DNA from: SB25 sp050180705
GTDB taxonomy: Bacteria > Bacteroidota > Bacteroidia > Bacteroidales > Tenuifilaceae
Length of the DNA: 64,000 bases
Reading direction: 5' to 3'
NCBI GenBank assembly: GCA_050180705.1
Contig: JBFXDX010000012.1
Location: 91,355-155,354, forward strand
Part shown: positions 44,477-52,367 of the stretch, piece by piece
Layout of the letters: each line of letters starts with the position of its first letter
How positions within the stretch are numbered: position 1 is the stretch's first letter
Notes under the pieces: model-generated
Databases searched by the model: none
What the model was told of the DNA's origin: nothing
The model's input: the letters and a program-made list of their open reading frames with translations, nothing else
Program-made: the position numbers and the translations under genes

Positions 44477-45715
44477 TTACTTTATTTCGTATAGTTCAAC
44501 AATTCTTAGGATTACTTCCGTTGCTTTAACCATACTTTCTACTGGAACGTACTCGTGTTTTCCGTGGAAATTTTCACCGCCAGCAAAGATGTTAGGACAG
44601 GGGAGTCCCATATACGAAAGTCTTGCTCCATCGGTACCTCCGCGAATTGGTCTAACCATTGGTTTTACACCAACCTGTTCCATTGCTTCTATAGCAGTGG
44701 AAACTACGTGATAAACTGGTTCAACTTTTTCGCGCATATTATAGTACTGATCTTTCATCTCAAGCGTAACTACTCCTTTTCCGTACTTAGTGTTTAGGTA
44801 TTCTGCAATACGCTCCATATATGCCTTACGCGATTCAAACTTTTTACGGTCGTGGTCGCGAATGATGTACTGGAATGTTGCTTTCTCAACTGAGCCTTCC
44901 ATCTTAATGAGGTGATAGAATCCTTCGTAACCCTCGGTGTGCTCAGGACGTTCGTGTGCAGGAAGTAAACTGTTGAACTCCTGCGCAATTAGAATTGCAT
45001 TAAGCATTTTATCCTTTGCGTAGCCAGGGTGAATATTTCTACCTTGAATGATGATTTTTGCACCAGCAGCGTTAAAGTTTTCAAACTCTAACTCGCCAAT
45101 TGCACCACCATCCATTGTATAAGCATAATCTGCAGCAAAGCGTTTAACATCAAAATGGTCGACACCTCGTCCTACTTCCTCATCGGCTGTAAACCCTATG
45201 CGGATTTTTCCGTGCTTGAAGTTGGGGTTCTTCATAATATACTCAATGGCAGTCATTATTTCGGCAACGCCCGCTTTATCGTCTGCTCCAAGAAGCGTAG
45301 TGCCATCGGTAACAATCAATGTTTGTCCAACGTAATTCTTAAGCTCAGAGAATTCTTTCACAGCAATAACTATATCCTTTTCCTTGTTAAGTACGATATC
45401 GGCTCCATCGTAATTCTCAACAAAGCGAGGCTTCACATCTTTTCCAAGCATATCGGGAGCGGTATCCACGTGAGCAAGGAATCCAAGTGTTGGAACATTC
45501 TTGGTTGTATTGGCAGGGATTGTAGCCATTACATAGCCAAACTCATCAATGACAACGTCTTCCACCCCTAACTCTTTTAGTTCCTTAACCAGAAGATTGG
45601 AAAGGACGAGTTGTTTTTCGGTGCTAGGAAATCTATCGGTTACGGTATCATCACTTTGAGTATCAATTTTGACGTATCGTAAAAAGCGGTCAACTAAATT
45701 ATCTCTGTTTATCAT
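44477..45715 (-). CDS. pepT: Peptidase T (tripeptide aminopeptidase)
   Basis: M20B zinc peptidase of 412 residues that removes the N-terminal residue of tripeptides. Metal motifs: HVDTAPD, LLGADDKAGVAE and TADEEVGRG, with the late HGKHEYVPVE. Cytosolic. It lies downstream of the S23 gene and the OPT transporter on the same strand. The OPT imports oligopeptides, so PepT is a natural next step. The terminator follows at 44459-44433. Confidence 0.96.
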   Translation of the reverse strand: MINRDNLVDRFLRYVKIDTQSDDTVTDRFPSTEKQLVLSNLLVKELKELGVEDVVIDEFGYVMATIPANTTKNVPTLGFLAHVDTAPDMLGKDVKPRFVENYDGADIVLNKEKDIVIAVKEFSELKNYVGQTLIVTDGTTLLGADDKAGVAEIMTAIEYIMKNPNFKHGKIRIGFTADEEVGRGVDHFDVKRFAADYAYTMDGGAIGELEFENFNAAGAKIIIQGRNIHPGYAKDKMLNAILIAQEFNSLLPAHERPEHTEGYEGFYHLIKMEGSVEKATFQYIIRDHDRKKFESRKAYMERIAEYLNTKYGKGVVTLEMKDQYYNMREKVEPVYHVVSTAIEAMEQVGVKPMVRPIRGGTDGARLSYMGLPCPNIFAGGENFHGKHEYVPVESMVKATEVILRIVELYEIK

Positions 45716-45731
45716 ATATTTTAAGTGTTTG

Positions 45732-46153
45732 GTGTTTTGTTTTTAGTGTTTAGATAGCTTGTTTTGATGATAGTTTATGAAGCCATTCAAAAGTTTTTTA
45801 CAGTCATCTATCTCGTTTGAGATGGAACTAAACATTTCTTTGCTAAGATAATTTTGATCCATAGCAATAATAAGTTGTGATTCTAACTCAAATAATGAAC
45901 CTCGGGCAATAAACAAAAATTGTAATGTATCTTTAGTGAAATTTCGTCCAATTCCTTCTGCAATATTTGATGATACAGAAACAGCACTTCTTCGAATTTG
46001 TTGAGTTAAACCAAATGCTTCATTTTTAGGAAACTCCTTGGTAATCTTATATATTGAATTTGCTAAAGTTCTACTAGATTTCCAAACATCTAAATCCTTG
46101 TAATCAAGCATAATGATAGTTTATCTTAACACAAAACACTAAAAACTAAACAC
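45732..46153. repeat. 20-bp inverted repeats framing the S23 gene
   Basis: 45732-45751 and the reverse complement of 46134-46153 are 19/20 identical, sharing GTTTTTAGTGTTT without gaps. The left copy overlaps the stop codon of the enclosed gene; the right copy lies 22 bases before its start. The 422-base span looks like a small gene cassette. The repeats are T/G-rich and partly self-similar, so chance cannot be excluded by eye alone. Confidence 0.6.
45743..46111 (-). CDS. S23/IVP family four-helix-bundle protein
   Basis: Protein of 122 residues from the family of proteins encoded inside 23S rRNA intervening sequences. The hallmark helices are clear: DLDVWKSSRTLANSIYKIT, then LTQQIRRSAVSVSSNIAEG and FIARGSLFELESQL. 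Family members form pentamers of four-helix bundles; related Avd proteins serve diversity-generating retroelements, but no reverse transcriptase is present here. Function of stand-alone copies is unknown. It interrupts an OPT-pepT gene pair and is framed by inverted repeats. Confidence 0.92.
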   Translation of the reverse strand: MLDYKDLDVWKSSRTLANSIYKITKEFPKNEAFGLTQQIRRSAVSVSSNIAEGIGRNFTKDTLQFLFIARGSLFELESQLIIAMDQNYLSKEMFSSISNEIDDCKKLLNGFINYHQNKLSKH

Positions 46154-46159
46154 AATAAT

Positions 46160-48148
46160 TTATTCTTCCTCTGGTTTTGCTCTTAAACTTTCCCAAATCA
46201 TATATCCACAAAGGATTAGGAACATTATAAATCCTACAATTTCGGCAGAGTGCGATTCAAACCATTCGGTATTTACATAGTTAATACCACCAAATTTAAG
46301 AATTGCGCTAATAACTCCCATTAGAGCACCTCCTGCAATAAATCCAGATGCAATTAAAGTTCCACGCTCTTTGCGAGCACGATTTACAGAAGCATCTTTT
46401 GAACGACTTCCAACTATATGAGCGATAATTCCACCAACAAGAAGTGGAGTGTTCAGTTGGAGAGGAATAAACATTCCTAAAGAGAAAGCCAATGCAGGTA
46501 CTTCAATCATGGTTAAAATTAATGACAAGAATGCTCCTGCTCCATAAAGTAACCAGGGTGCAGGTTTGCCGCTCATCATAGGTTCAATAACAGCGGCCAT
46601 TGCATTTGCTTGAGGAGCAACCAAGGCACCTTCACCCGTAAAACCATATGTTTTGTTTAGGATAATAATAACACCACCAACGGTTGCGGCAGATACAAGC
46701 GTACCTAAAAATTTCCAACCTTGTTGTTTGTAAGGCGATGTGCCAAGCCAGTAACCAATTTTTAGATCGGTAATAAAACCTCCGGCCATCGATAAGGCTG
46801 TACAAACAACTCCTCCAATTATAAGTGCTGCAATCATACCCGATGTCCCAGATAATCCTACTGATGCTAAAATAAGTGATGCAATAATGAGAGTCATCAA
46901 GGTCATTCCTGATACGGGATTTGTACCAACAATAGCTATTGCATTAGCCGCAACTGTGGTGAAAAGAAATGCTATTACCATTACTATACCTAGACCTACT
47001 AGTGCATGAGTAAGGTTGTGCACAACTCCAAATTGAAAGAATACAAATATTAGAACAGCGGTTAGTAAAATACCGATAGCAATAATAGCCATAGGTAAAT
47101 CTCTTCGAGTACGAAGTTCCTCTTTTGCAATATTTTTACTTCCACCAGTTAATTCAGATACAGCAAGACCAAATGCCTTTTTTATGATTGAACTTGATCG
47201 AATAATCCCAATTATACCTGCCATTGCAATACCGCCAATACCAATAGGGCGAACATAGGCTGAAAAAATTTGCTCAGCACTCATATTGCCTACAATTGCT
47301 GTAACATTGCTACCGACAGCTTCGGTGAGTCCTGGTGCAAAGTAGTTGATAATAGGAATTATTACAAACCAACCGACAAAAGAACCTGCTGCAATAATTG
47401 CCGTGTACTTTAGTCCAATAATATACCCAAGTCCCATTACGGCAGCGCCTACATTTAGTTTGAAAACTAGTTTGGCTTTTGTTGCTAATAATTCGCCAGC
47501 GGGAATAACCTTAGTGGTGACTACTTCGCTCCACCATCCAAATGTGGCAATTATAAAATCGTAAATACCTCCAATTAATCCACTAACTAAAAGTAAACGA
47601 GCTTGATTTCCACCCTTTTCACCCGAAACAAGTACTTCGGTAGTAGCAGTTGCTTCTGGAAATGGATATTTTCCGTGCATATCGGATACAAAGTACTTAC
47701 GGAAAGGAATTAGGAATAAAATACCCAAAACGCCACCAAATAACGATGATAGGAATACTTGATAGAATTGTGCTTCAAGATTTAAGATATAAAGAGCAGG
47801 AAGTGTGAAAATTGCACCTGCAACAATAACTCCTGAGCTTGCTCCAATGGATTGAATAATTACATTCTCGCCAAGAGCACCTTTGCGCTTTGTTACTGTT
47901 GATAATCCTACTGCAATAATAGCAATGGGAATGGCGGCCTCAAATACCTGTCCAATTTTTAAACCGAGGTAAGCAGCGGCGGCAGAAAATATCATAGCCA
48001 TTACTAAGCCCCAAACAACGCTCCATGTAGTTACTTCAGGAACTATTCTGCTTGGAGGCATTACAGGTTGATACTCTTCGCCCTCCTTTAGTTCTGTATA
48101 AGCATTTTCAGGAAGACCCTTAATTTTTTCAACTGGTTCGTGCGACAT
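46160..48148 (-). CDS. OPT family oligopeptide transporter
   Basis: Polytopic membrane transporter of 662 residues. The OPT signature is in the first helices (VVWGLVMAMIFSAAAAYLGL, then GASSGVIVAGAIFTLPA). About 14-16 helices are expected. It imports oligopeptides (or metal chelates) with protons. It probably feeds PepT, PepD and other cytosolic peptidases, and takes products of the exported DPP7. A promoter with TAGGTTTG lies directly upstream. Confidence 0.93.
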   Translation of the reverse strand: MSHEPVEKIKGLPENAYTELKEGEEYQPVMPPSRIVPEVTTWSVVWGLVMAMIFSAAAAYLGLKIGQVFEAAIPIAIIAVGLSTVTKRKGALGENVIIQSIGASSGVIVAGAIFTLPALYILNLEAQFYQVFLSSLFGGVLGILFLIPFRKYFVSDMHGKYPFPEATATTEVLVSGEKGGNQARLLLVSGLIGGIYDFIIATFGWWSEVVTTKVIPAGELLATKAKLVFKLNVGAAVMGLGYIIGLKYTAIIAAGSFVGWFVIIPIINYFAPGLTEAVGSNVTAIVGNMSAEQIFSAYVRPIGIGGIAMAGIIGIIRSSSIIKKAFGLAVSELTGGSKNIAKEELRTRRDLPMAIIAIGILLTAVLIFVFFQFGVVHNLTHALVGLGIVMVIAFLFTTVAANAIAIVGTNPVSGMTLMTLIIASLILASVGLSGTSGMIAALIIGGVVCTALSMAGGFITDLKIGYWLGTSPYKQQGWKFLGTLVSAATVGGVIIILNKTYGFTGEGALVAPQANAMAAVIEPMMSGKPAPWLLYGAGAFLSLILTMIEVPALAFSLGMFIPLQLNTPLLVGGIIAHIVGSRSKDASVNRARKERGTLIASGFIAGGALMGVISAILKFGGINYVNTEWFESHSAEIVGFIMFLILCGYMIWESLRAKPEEE

Positions 48149-48205
48149 TTTAAGTTTAGTTTTAAGTTATTATGATATGACTTTAATTTTTGAATTTTGT
48201 AAAGC

Positions 48206-48235
48206 CAAACCTACAAATTTTTGCTTAAATCGAAA
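48206..48235 (-). promoter_or_regulatory. Promoter of the OPT transporter gene
   Basis: On the minus strand TTTC (48232-48235), 18-base spacer, then TAGGTTTG (48206-48213), an exact TAnnTTTG box, about 57 bases before the ATG. Confidence 0.6.
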
Positions 48236-48383
48236 CTGATTTTTGATAAAATGGACGTTTTGTGAACAAATTTGGGGTAGAAATTTCTTTGTATTTATTT
48301 AAATCAAGGAAAGATAAGATTCCAATTGAATAAGAATTATTGAAAATACTTAATGAGTTTTATGTCTTTTAACGTTTAACTTT

Positions 48384-49184
48384 TCACGATTCACGCAGCA
48401 TAATAAATCCTCCAAAACGCCCCCTATCACCCGCGCGAGCTGAGAAGAATTCGGAGTGATTACATTTTGTGCAGATTTTTGCTACTTCAATATTTTCAGG
48501 TTTGACACCTTCCTGAATCAGTGCTTTATAGTTTGCCTCCCAAAGGTTGAATACTGGCTTGGCGAATTTGGGGTTTTGGATAAGAAGTTTATCTGTATCG
48601 ATAAACGATTCTTTTACTTGCTCAGCTACTTCGTGTCCAACCTCGTAACAGCAAGGACCAATTGAAGGACCAATGCCGACAACTATATCATCGGGGTTTG
48701 AGTTGTATAACTTTTTATACGATTTTATTACTTCTCCGGCAATTTTGGCCACAGTTCCTTTCCAGCCTGCGTGAGCACTAGCAATAACATTCTTTTTGGG
48801 GTCGTAGAATAGTATTGGAACACAATCTGCGGCCTGTGCAACTATGCAAATATTGGAATGATGCGTAATCATTGCATCGGAGTAGGGTAGAGATGATGCT
48901 CTGTTAAATGCACCCATTCCTCGCTTTTCGGAACTTATAAACTCTACGATGTTGCTGTGTACTTGCTCCGCAAATACATACGAATCGGGCTTAAAGTTGA
49001 ATTGTGCTGCAAGGATTTCTCGGTTTATGTTAACGCCCGTTTCATCGAGGTATTCGTTCATTCCAACGGTGAACCTGTTGACTCCATTGTGGTTTCGGGT
49101 CGATATGAAATGGGTTATCCTATCCGAGAACTTGCTTAGGTTCTCGAATTGATAGTATGGTGTGGGGGCTTCAACGTAAATCAT
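48384..49184 (-). CDS. pgeF: Peptidoglycan editing factor PgeF (YfiH, DUF152)
   Basis: Multicopper-oxidase-laccase-like fold of 266 residues. Conserved metal and catalytic segments are AEQVHSN, QAADCVPI, ASAHAGWKGT and IGPSIGPCCYEVG. In E. coli PgeF removes misincorporated L-Ser from peptidoglycan precursors. Single gene whose start is 14 bases from the MITE-like element. Confidence 0.92.
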   Translation of the reverse strand: MIYVEAPTPYYQFENLSKFSDRITHFISTRNHNGVNRFTVGMNEYLDETGVNINREILAAQFNFKPDSYVFAEQVHSNIVEFISSEKRGMGAFNRASSLPYSDAMITHHSNICIVAQAADCVPILFYDPKKNVIASAHAGWKGTVAKIAGEVIKSYKKLYNSNPDDIVVGIGPSIGPCCYEVGHEVAEQVKESFIDTDKLLIQNPKFAKPVFNLWEANYKALIQEGVKPENIEVAKICTKCNHSEFFSARAGDRGRFGGFIMLRES

Positions 49185-49197
49185 CTTGTAATTTTTG

Positions 49198-49337
49198 AAT
49201 CAATGTTGTTTAGTTAAGGCTTTTAATCTATTTAGTTTGAGATTCCTGCTTTCGCAGGAATGACAGTTAAAAAGTTTAAGTTATTCCTTGTCATTCCGCA
49301 CTTGATGCGGAATCTCCTAAACTAAACAACATTGATT
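49198..49337. mobile_element. MITE-like nested palindromic element
   Basis: Perfect 18-bp terminal inverted repeats, AATCAATGTTGTTTAGTT (49198-49215) and its complement (49320-49337), enclose 104 bases. Inside are two hairpins: ATTCCTGC/GCAGGAAT (49242-49261) and ATTCCGCA/TGCGGAAT (49293-49313). Their flanks (GAG..GACA and TGTC..CTC) mirror each other, so the whole unit is nested and palindromic. It is 140 bases long, has no ORF and no clear target duplication. It resembles REP/MITE repeats; copy number cannot be seen in one window. Confidence 0.78.
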
Positions 49338-49460
49338 TATTGAACTGCAAATGAACATTAAACATTTTACATATCAAAAGGTTTGTTCCAAAACATTTAA
49401 TTTTAAATATCCAGTATATCAGTCGGTTATGCAATTGTTTGAAAAATAAATATCAAAATA

Positions 49461-49492
49461 ATTGACATATATAAGATAATTATATATATTTG
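49461..49492 (+). promoter_or_regulatory. Promoter of the PadR operon
   Basis: ATTG (49461-49464), 20-base spacer, then TATATTTG (49485-49492), an exact TAnnTTTG box, 31 bases before the padR ATG. A PadR operator probably overlaps it. Confidence 0.72.
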
Positions 49493-49523
49493 TTTCATTG
49501 ATAAATTGTAAAAATACCTACAT

Positions 49524-49877
49524 ATGATTCAGAACAGTCTAATTAAAGGAACGCTTAACCCGATCATTCTTAAACTTTTATCGGAGAATAAAAGGATGTA
49601 TGGGTATGAGATTACGCAAAAGGTTAAAGAGTTGACTAACGGTAAAATTGAGTTAACCTTTGGTGCGCTTTATCCAATTTTACACAAGCTAGAGCAGGAG
49701 GGAGTGGTAAAAACAGAATCGGAGGTAATTAATAACCGAAACAGGATTTACTACTCGCTTACCGAAACAGGAAAAAGTACCGCAAAGGAGAGGATTGCTG
49801 AACTCGAAGAGTTCGTGAATACCCTAAAAACGCTACTTCAACCTAATATGGGGCTGCAGTATGTACTCGTTAAGTAA
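49524..49877 (+). CDS. PadR family transcriptional regulator
   Basis: Winged-helix regulator of 117 residues. PadR signature elements: MYGYEITQKV, LTFGALYPILHKLEQEGVV, RIYYSLTETGK and the C-terminal dimerisation helix. Its 3' end overlaps the next gene by 17 bases in another frame, giving translational coupling. In Firmicutes and Bacteroidota, PadR genes are often paired with a HAAS-domain membrane protein that may modulate the regulator; the same arrangement is seen here. Confidence 0.95.
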   Translation: MIQNSLIKGTLNPIILKLLSENKRMYGYEITQKVKELTNGKIELTFGALYPILHKLEQEGVVKTESEVINNRNRIYYSLTETGKSTAKERIAELEEFVNTLKTLLQPNMGLQYVLVK

Positions 49878-51300
49878 ATGTCAGGTTCAGCAAATTGCTG
49901 CCGATGTTGAGAATGCGCGAATTACCTTTTCGCACCTTGCCGACGATCTTATTGATCATATCTGCTGCGAGGTGGAGAATGAAATGTACTCAGGAAAGAG
50001 TTTTGATGAGGCCTATGAGGATGTGAAACAACAAGTAGGCATTAAAACTCTGCAAAAGATTCAAGAAAATACTAAGTATCTAATCGATAAAAATTACAGA
50101 CTTATGAAAATGACAATGAAAATAACTGGCAATGTCTCGCTTGCTTTGCTGGCATTGGCTACTGTGATGAAGATTCTTCATTTACCTAGTGCGGGTATTC
50201 TGCTCCTATTTGGTTTTCTGGTCTTGGGCTTTGTTTTCTTCCCATCGGCACTTTATACAAACTATAAAGATTTAAAAGGAAAAACCTCGCTAGTGCTTCA
50301 CCTATCAATGTATATTGGTGGATTGCTTTTTATGTTTGGGGTTTTGTTTAAAGTAATGCATTGGCCTTGGGCTGGAACGCTTCTACTCTTAGGCTGGGTT
50401 TTTATTTTATTTGTTTTTCTGCCTCTGCTTCTTATTAAAAAGTATCGTGAGTCGGAAACTACCAAGGAAAAGTTGATTGTTACAACGGGAGTAGTTGGGT
50501 TGATAATTTTTGAATTGTCAACTATGTTCAAGATATTTCATTGGCCGGGAGCTGCAATTCTTATGGTGCTTGGGGCTGTTATCCTCGTGGCTATTTTCCT
50601 CCCTTTTTATACATACTCTGGGTTTAAAAAAACTATGCAGATTACTGGTGAGTATATTTTTGTGATAATTGGAACGATGTTCTTTATTCTGCTTAGTGTA
50701 CTCCTTGCTCTAAATGTATCTAAGAATGTGCTGGGTACTTTTGTGAAAGATGCGAATAGTTCTGGAATGGTTGTAAAGTATTTGGAGACAAAAAATCAAA
50801 AGATTTATGGCGATTTTGCTTCTCAACCCGACAGTGTAAAGAGCAAGTATGGTCAGCAAATAGCTACAATTCAAAGCGAAACTGATAAACTGATTAATTT
50901 AATAGATAGCATTAAGATTGAAATTGTTGTAGCGGCCGATGAAGTTGATAAAACCGTAGCAATGGAATTGATACGCAATGCAGAGAATATCAACAATATG
51001 TCGAGTTTTGGCGCTGTGAATCAGGTAATGGCCGGAAATGGTGGACTTTTGCTTAAACAGCAAATTCAAGACTACAAAAATAAACTAGTAAAGTTGAACG
51101 AATCGGATGTGAAGTATGGCAATAGCATACAAAGCCTGCTTAGCACTGATGATATTATGGACAATTCGATGGTTTTTCCTTGGGAGGATTACACCTTTAG
51201 AAATCAACTTAATATTAGTGCGATTGCCATTTTGAATGACCTTGAGAAGCGTGTTAGGATTGTTGAGTCGCAATCAATCGGCCATTATCTTAACAAGTAA
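49861..51300 (+). CDS. HAAS-like + triple GldL-like + GldM-like fusion membrane protein
   Basis: Novel-looking fusion of 479 residues. Residues 1-80 form a soluble helical HAAS-like domain (LADDLIDHICCEVENEM, SFDEAYEDV). Three helix-pair units follow, each with a GldL-like loop: KILHLPSAG (104-112), KVMHWPWAG (164-172) and KIFHWPGAA (224-232), spaced exactly 60 residues. A further helix leads into LLALNVSKNVLGTFV (281-295), nearly identical to the GldM N-terminal helix, then a helical GldM-D1-like periplasmic region ending in AIAILNDLEKRV. The GldL membrane Glu is not at its usual place; E218 lies in the fifth helix. Function is unknown; a PadR-coupled proton-motive or sensing device is inferred. 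Confidence 0.75.
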   Translation: MYSLSKCQVQQIAADVENARITFSHLADDLIDHICCEVENEMYSGKSFDEAYEDVKQQVGIKTLQKIQENTKYLIDKNYRLMKMTMKITGNVSLALLALATVMKILHLPSAGILLLFGFLVLGFVFFPSALYTNYKDLKGKTSLVLHLSMYIGGLLFMFGVLFKVMHWPWAGTLLLLGWVFILFVFLPLLLIKKYRESETTKEKLIVTTGVVGLIIFELSTMFKIFHWPGAAILMVLGAVILVAIFLPFYTYSGFKKTMQITGEYIFVIIGTMFFILLSVLLALNVSKNVLGTFVKDANSSGMVVKYLETKNQKIYGDFASQPDSVKSKYGQQIATIQSETDKLINLIDSIKIEIVVAADEVDKTVAMELIRNAENINNMSSFGAVNQVMAGNGGLLLKQQIQDYKNKLVKLNESDVKYGNSIQSLLSTDDIMDNSMVFPWEDYTFRNQLNISAIAILNDLEKRVRIVESQSIGHYLNK

Positions 51301-51326
51301 TTTACAAAACTTAAAAATCGATAAGA

Positions 51327-52265
51327 ATGAAAAAGTTTATCTATATAGCGGGAATAGTAAGCGCAAACCTGATGCTGTTTGGCGCATTACTAAAGGCATT
51401 ACATTTGCCCGGAGCTGCAATTATACTTATGCTATCAGTTTTTGTATTCTGCTTTGTTTTTCTTCCAATGGCTCTGTATAATAACTATACAAATCAGGAG
51501 GAGAAGAAAAGTGTTTGGCTTTACATTGTAACATTCATAGTTTTCTTTGTGTGTATACTTGGTGCATTATTCAAAATATTGCACTGGCCAGGCGCTGGAA
51601 TTTTCTTAGTGTTTGGAATTCTTTCGCCCTTTGTGCTTTTTTTGCCTGTTTACTTGTACAATACAAGGAAAACCAAGAATAAATCGGTTGCGAATAATTT
51701 AGCGGTGATGTTTGGTTTAACTTTTCTGGCTGTATTCAACGTTTTTCTTTCGTTAAGTGTTAGCTCCGATGTGCTTAAGGATATTGCCATTGTTGGTTTT
51801 AACAATGAGATATCAAAAAACTACATTCAAAATTTAAAGAGTTCAAACGAATCTTGTAAAATTCAACTTAAAGCACAGGAGATATCAAACTATATTGAGG
51901 AGTTAAAACATCGGGTGATTGTTGAGGCTTTAAAAGGGAAAGAGTATAATCAGGATGGATTTTCAGCATTGGATTTTCCGGATAAGGCTGCTGCAGTTTC
52001 ATCAATTTTTATATCTGAGAATGATAATACTAGCGATGTGGAAAATCTGAAGTTGCAAATTGATGATTTGTATAAGATTATTCTGGATTCGAAGAATACA
52101 AGCAATGATGTTAGGGAATTAACCAAGTCGCTTTTCAATATCGATGCTCAGCCTCAAATATGGTATGGCGATGAGTTCCCTTCTAATCAAGTGGTTTTCG
52201 TGTACGACGCATTATGCAGAATACAAAGCAACGTGTTGTTTGTAGGTTCAGAGTGTTCAAATTAG
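51327..52265 (+). CDS. Double GldL-like + GldM-like membrane protein
   Basis: Shorter relative of the preceding protein, 312 residues, 26 bases downstream and surely in the same operon. Two helix-pair units carry KALHLPGAA (23-31) and KILHWPGAG (83-91), again 60 residues apart. A helix with FLSLSVSSDVLKDI (140-153) replaces the GldM LALNVSK hallmark, and a periplasmic helical domain follows. The HAAS domain is absent. The two proteins may form a complex, as GldL and GldM do. A palindromic element and the convergent LytTR gene follow. Confidence 0.72.
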   Translation: MKKFIYIAGIVSANLMLFGALLKALHLPGAAIILMLSVFVFCFVFLPMALYNNYTNQEEKKSVWLYIVTFIVFFVCILGALFKILHWPGAGIFLVFGILSPFVLFLPVYLYNTRKTKNKSVANNLAVMFGLTFLAVFNVFLSLSVSSDVLKDIAIVGFNNEISKNYIQNLKSSNESCKIQLKAQEISNYIEELKHRVIVEALKGKEYNQDGFSALDFPDKAAAVSSIFISENDNTSDVENLKLQIDDLYKIILDSKNTSNDVRELTKSLFNIDAQPQIWYGDEFPSNQVVFVYDALCRIQSNVLFVGSECSN

Positions 52266-52286
52266 TAACTAAGGTTTGAGTTTGGG

Positions 52287-52344
52287 TGTTGTTTTGAGTG
52301 AAGTGAGGATTATTATAGAGATCCTTCGCTTCGCTCAGACAACA
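52287..52344. repeat. Imperfect inverted repeat between convergent operons
   Basis: Two 24-base arms (52287-52310 and 52321-52344) with a 10-base loop; the core GGAT/ATCC and TTCGCTTCGCTCAG side differ by a few transitions and one gap. It is placed between the GldL-like gene and the LytTR gene and may terminate both or be a REP-like repeat. Confidence 0.55.
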
Positions 52345-52367
52345 TTTTAGGTTTATAATACGTTTTT

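Noticed and set aside
46160..48148. Possible diversity-generating retroelement accessory role for the neighbouring S23 protein
   Set aside because: No reverse transcriptase, template repeat or variable repeat was seen anywhere near it.
49524..52265. A complete gliding/type 9 secretion locus
   Set aside because: gldK and gldN are absent, and the proteins are fusions with repeated units and a PadR partner, so they are described as GldL/GldM-like only.
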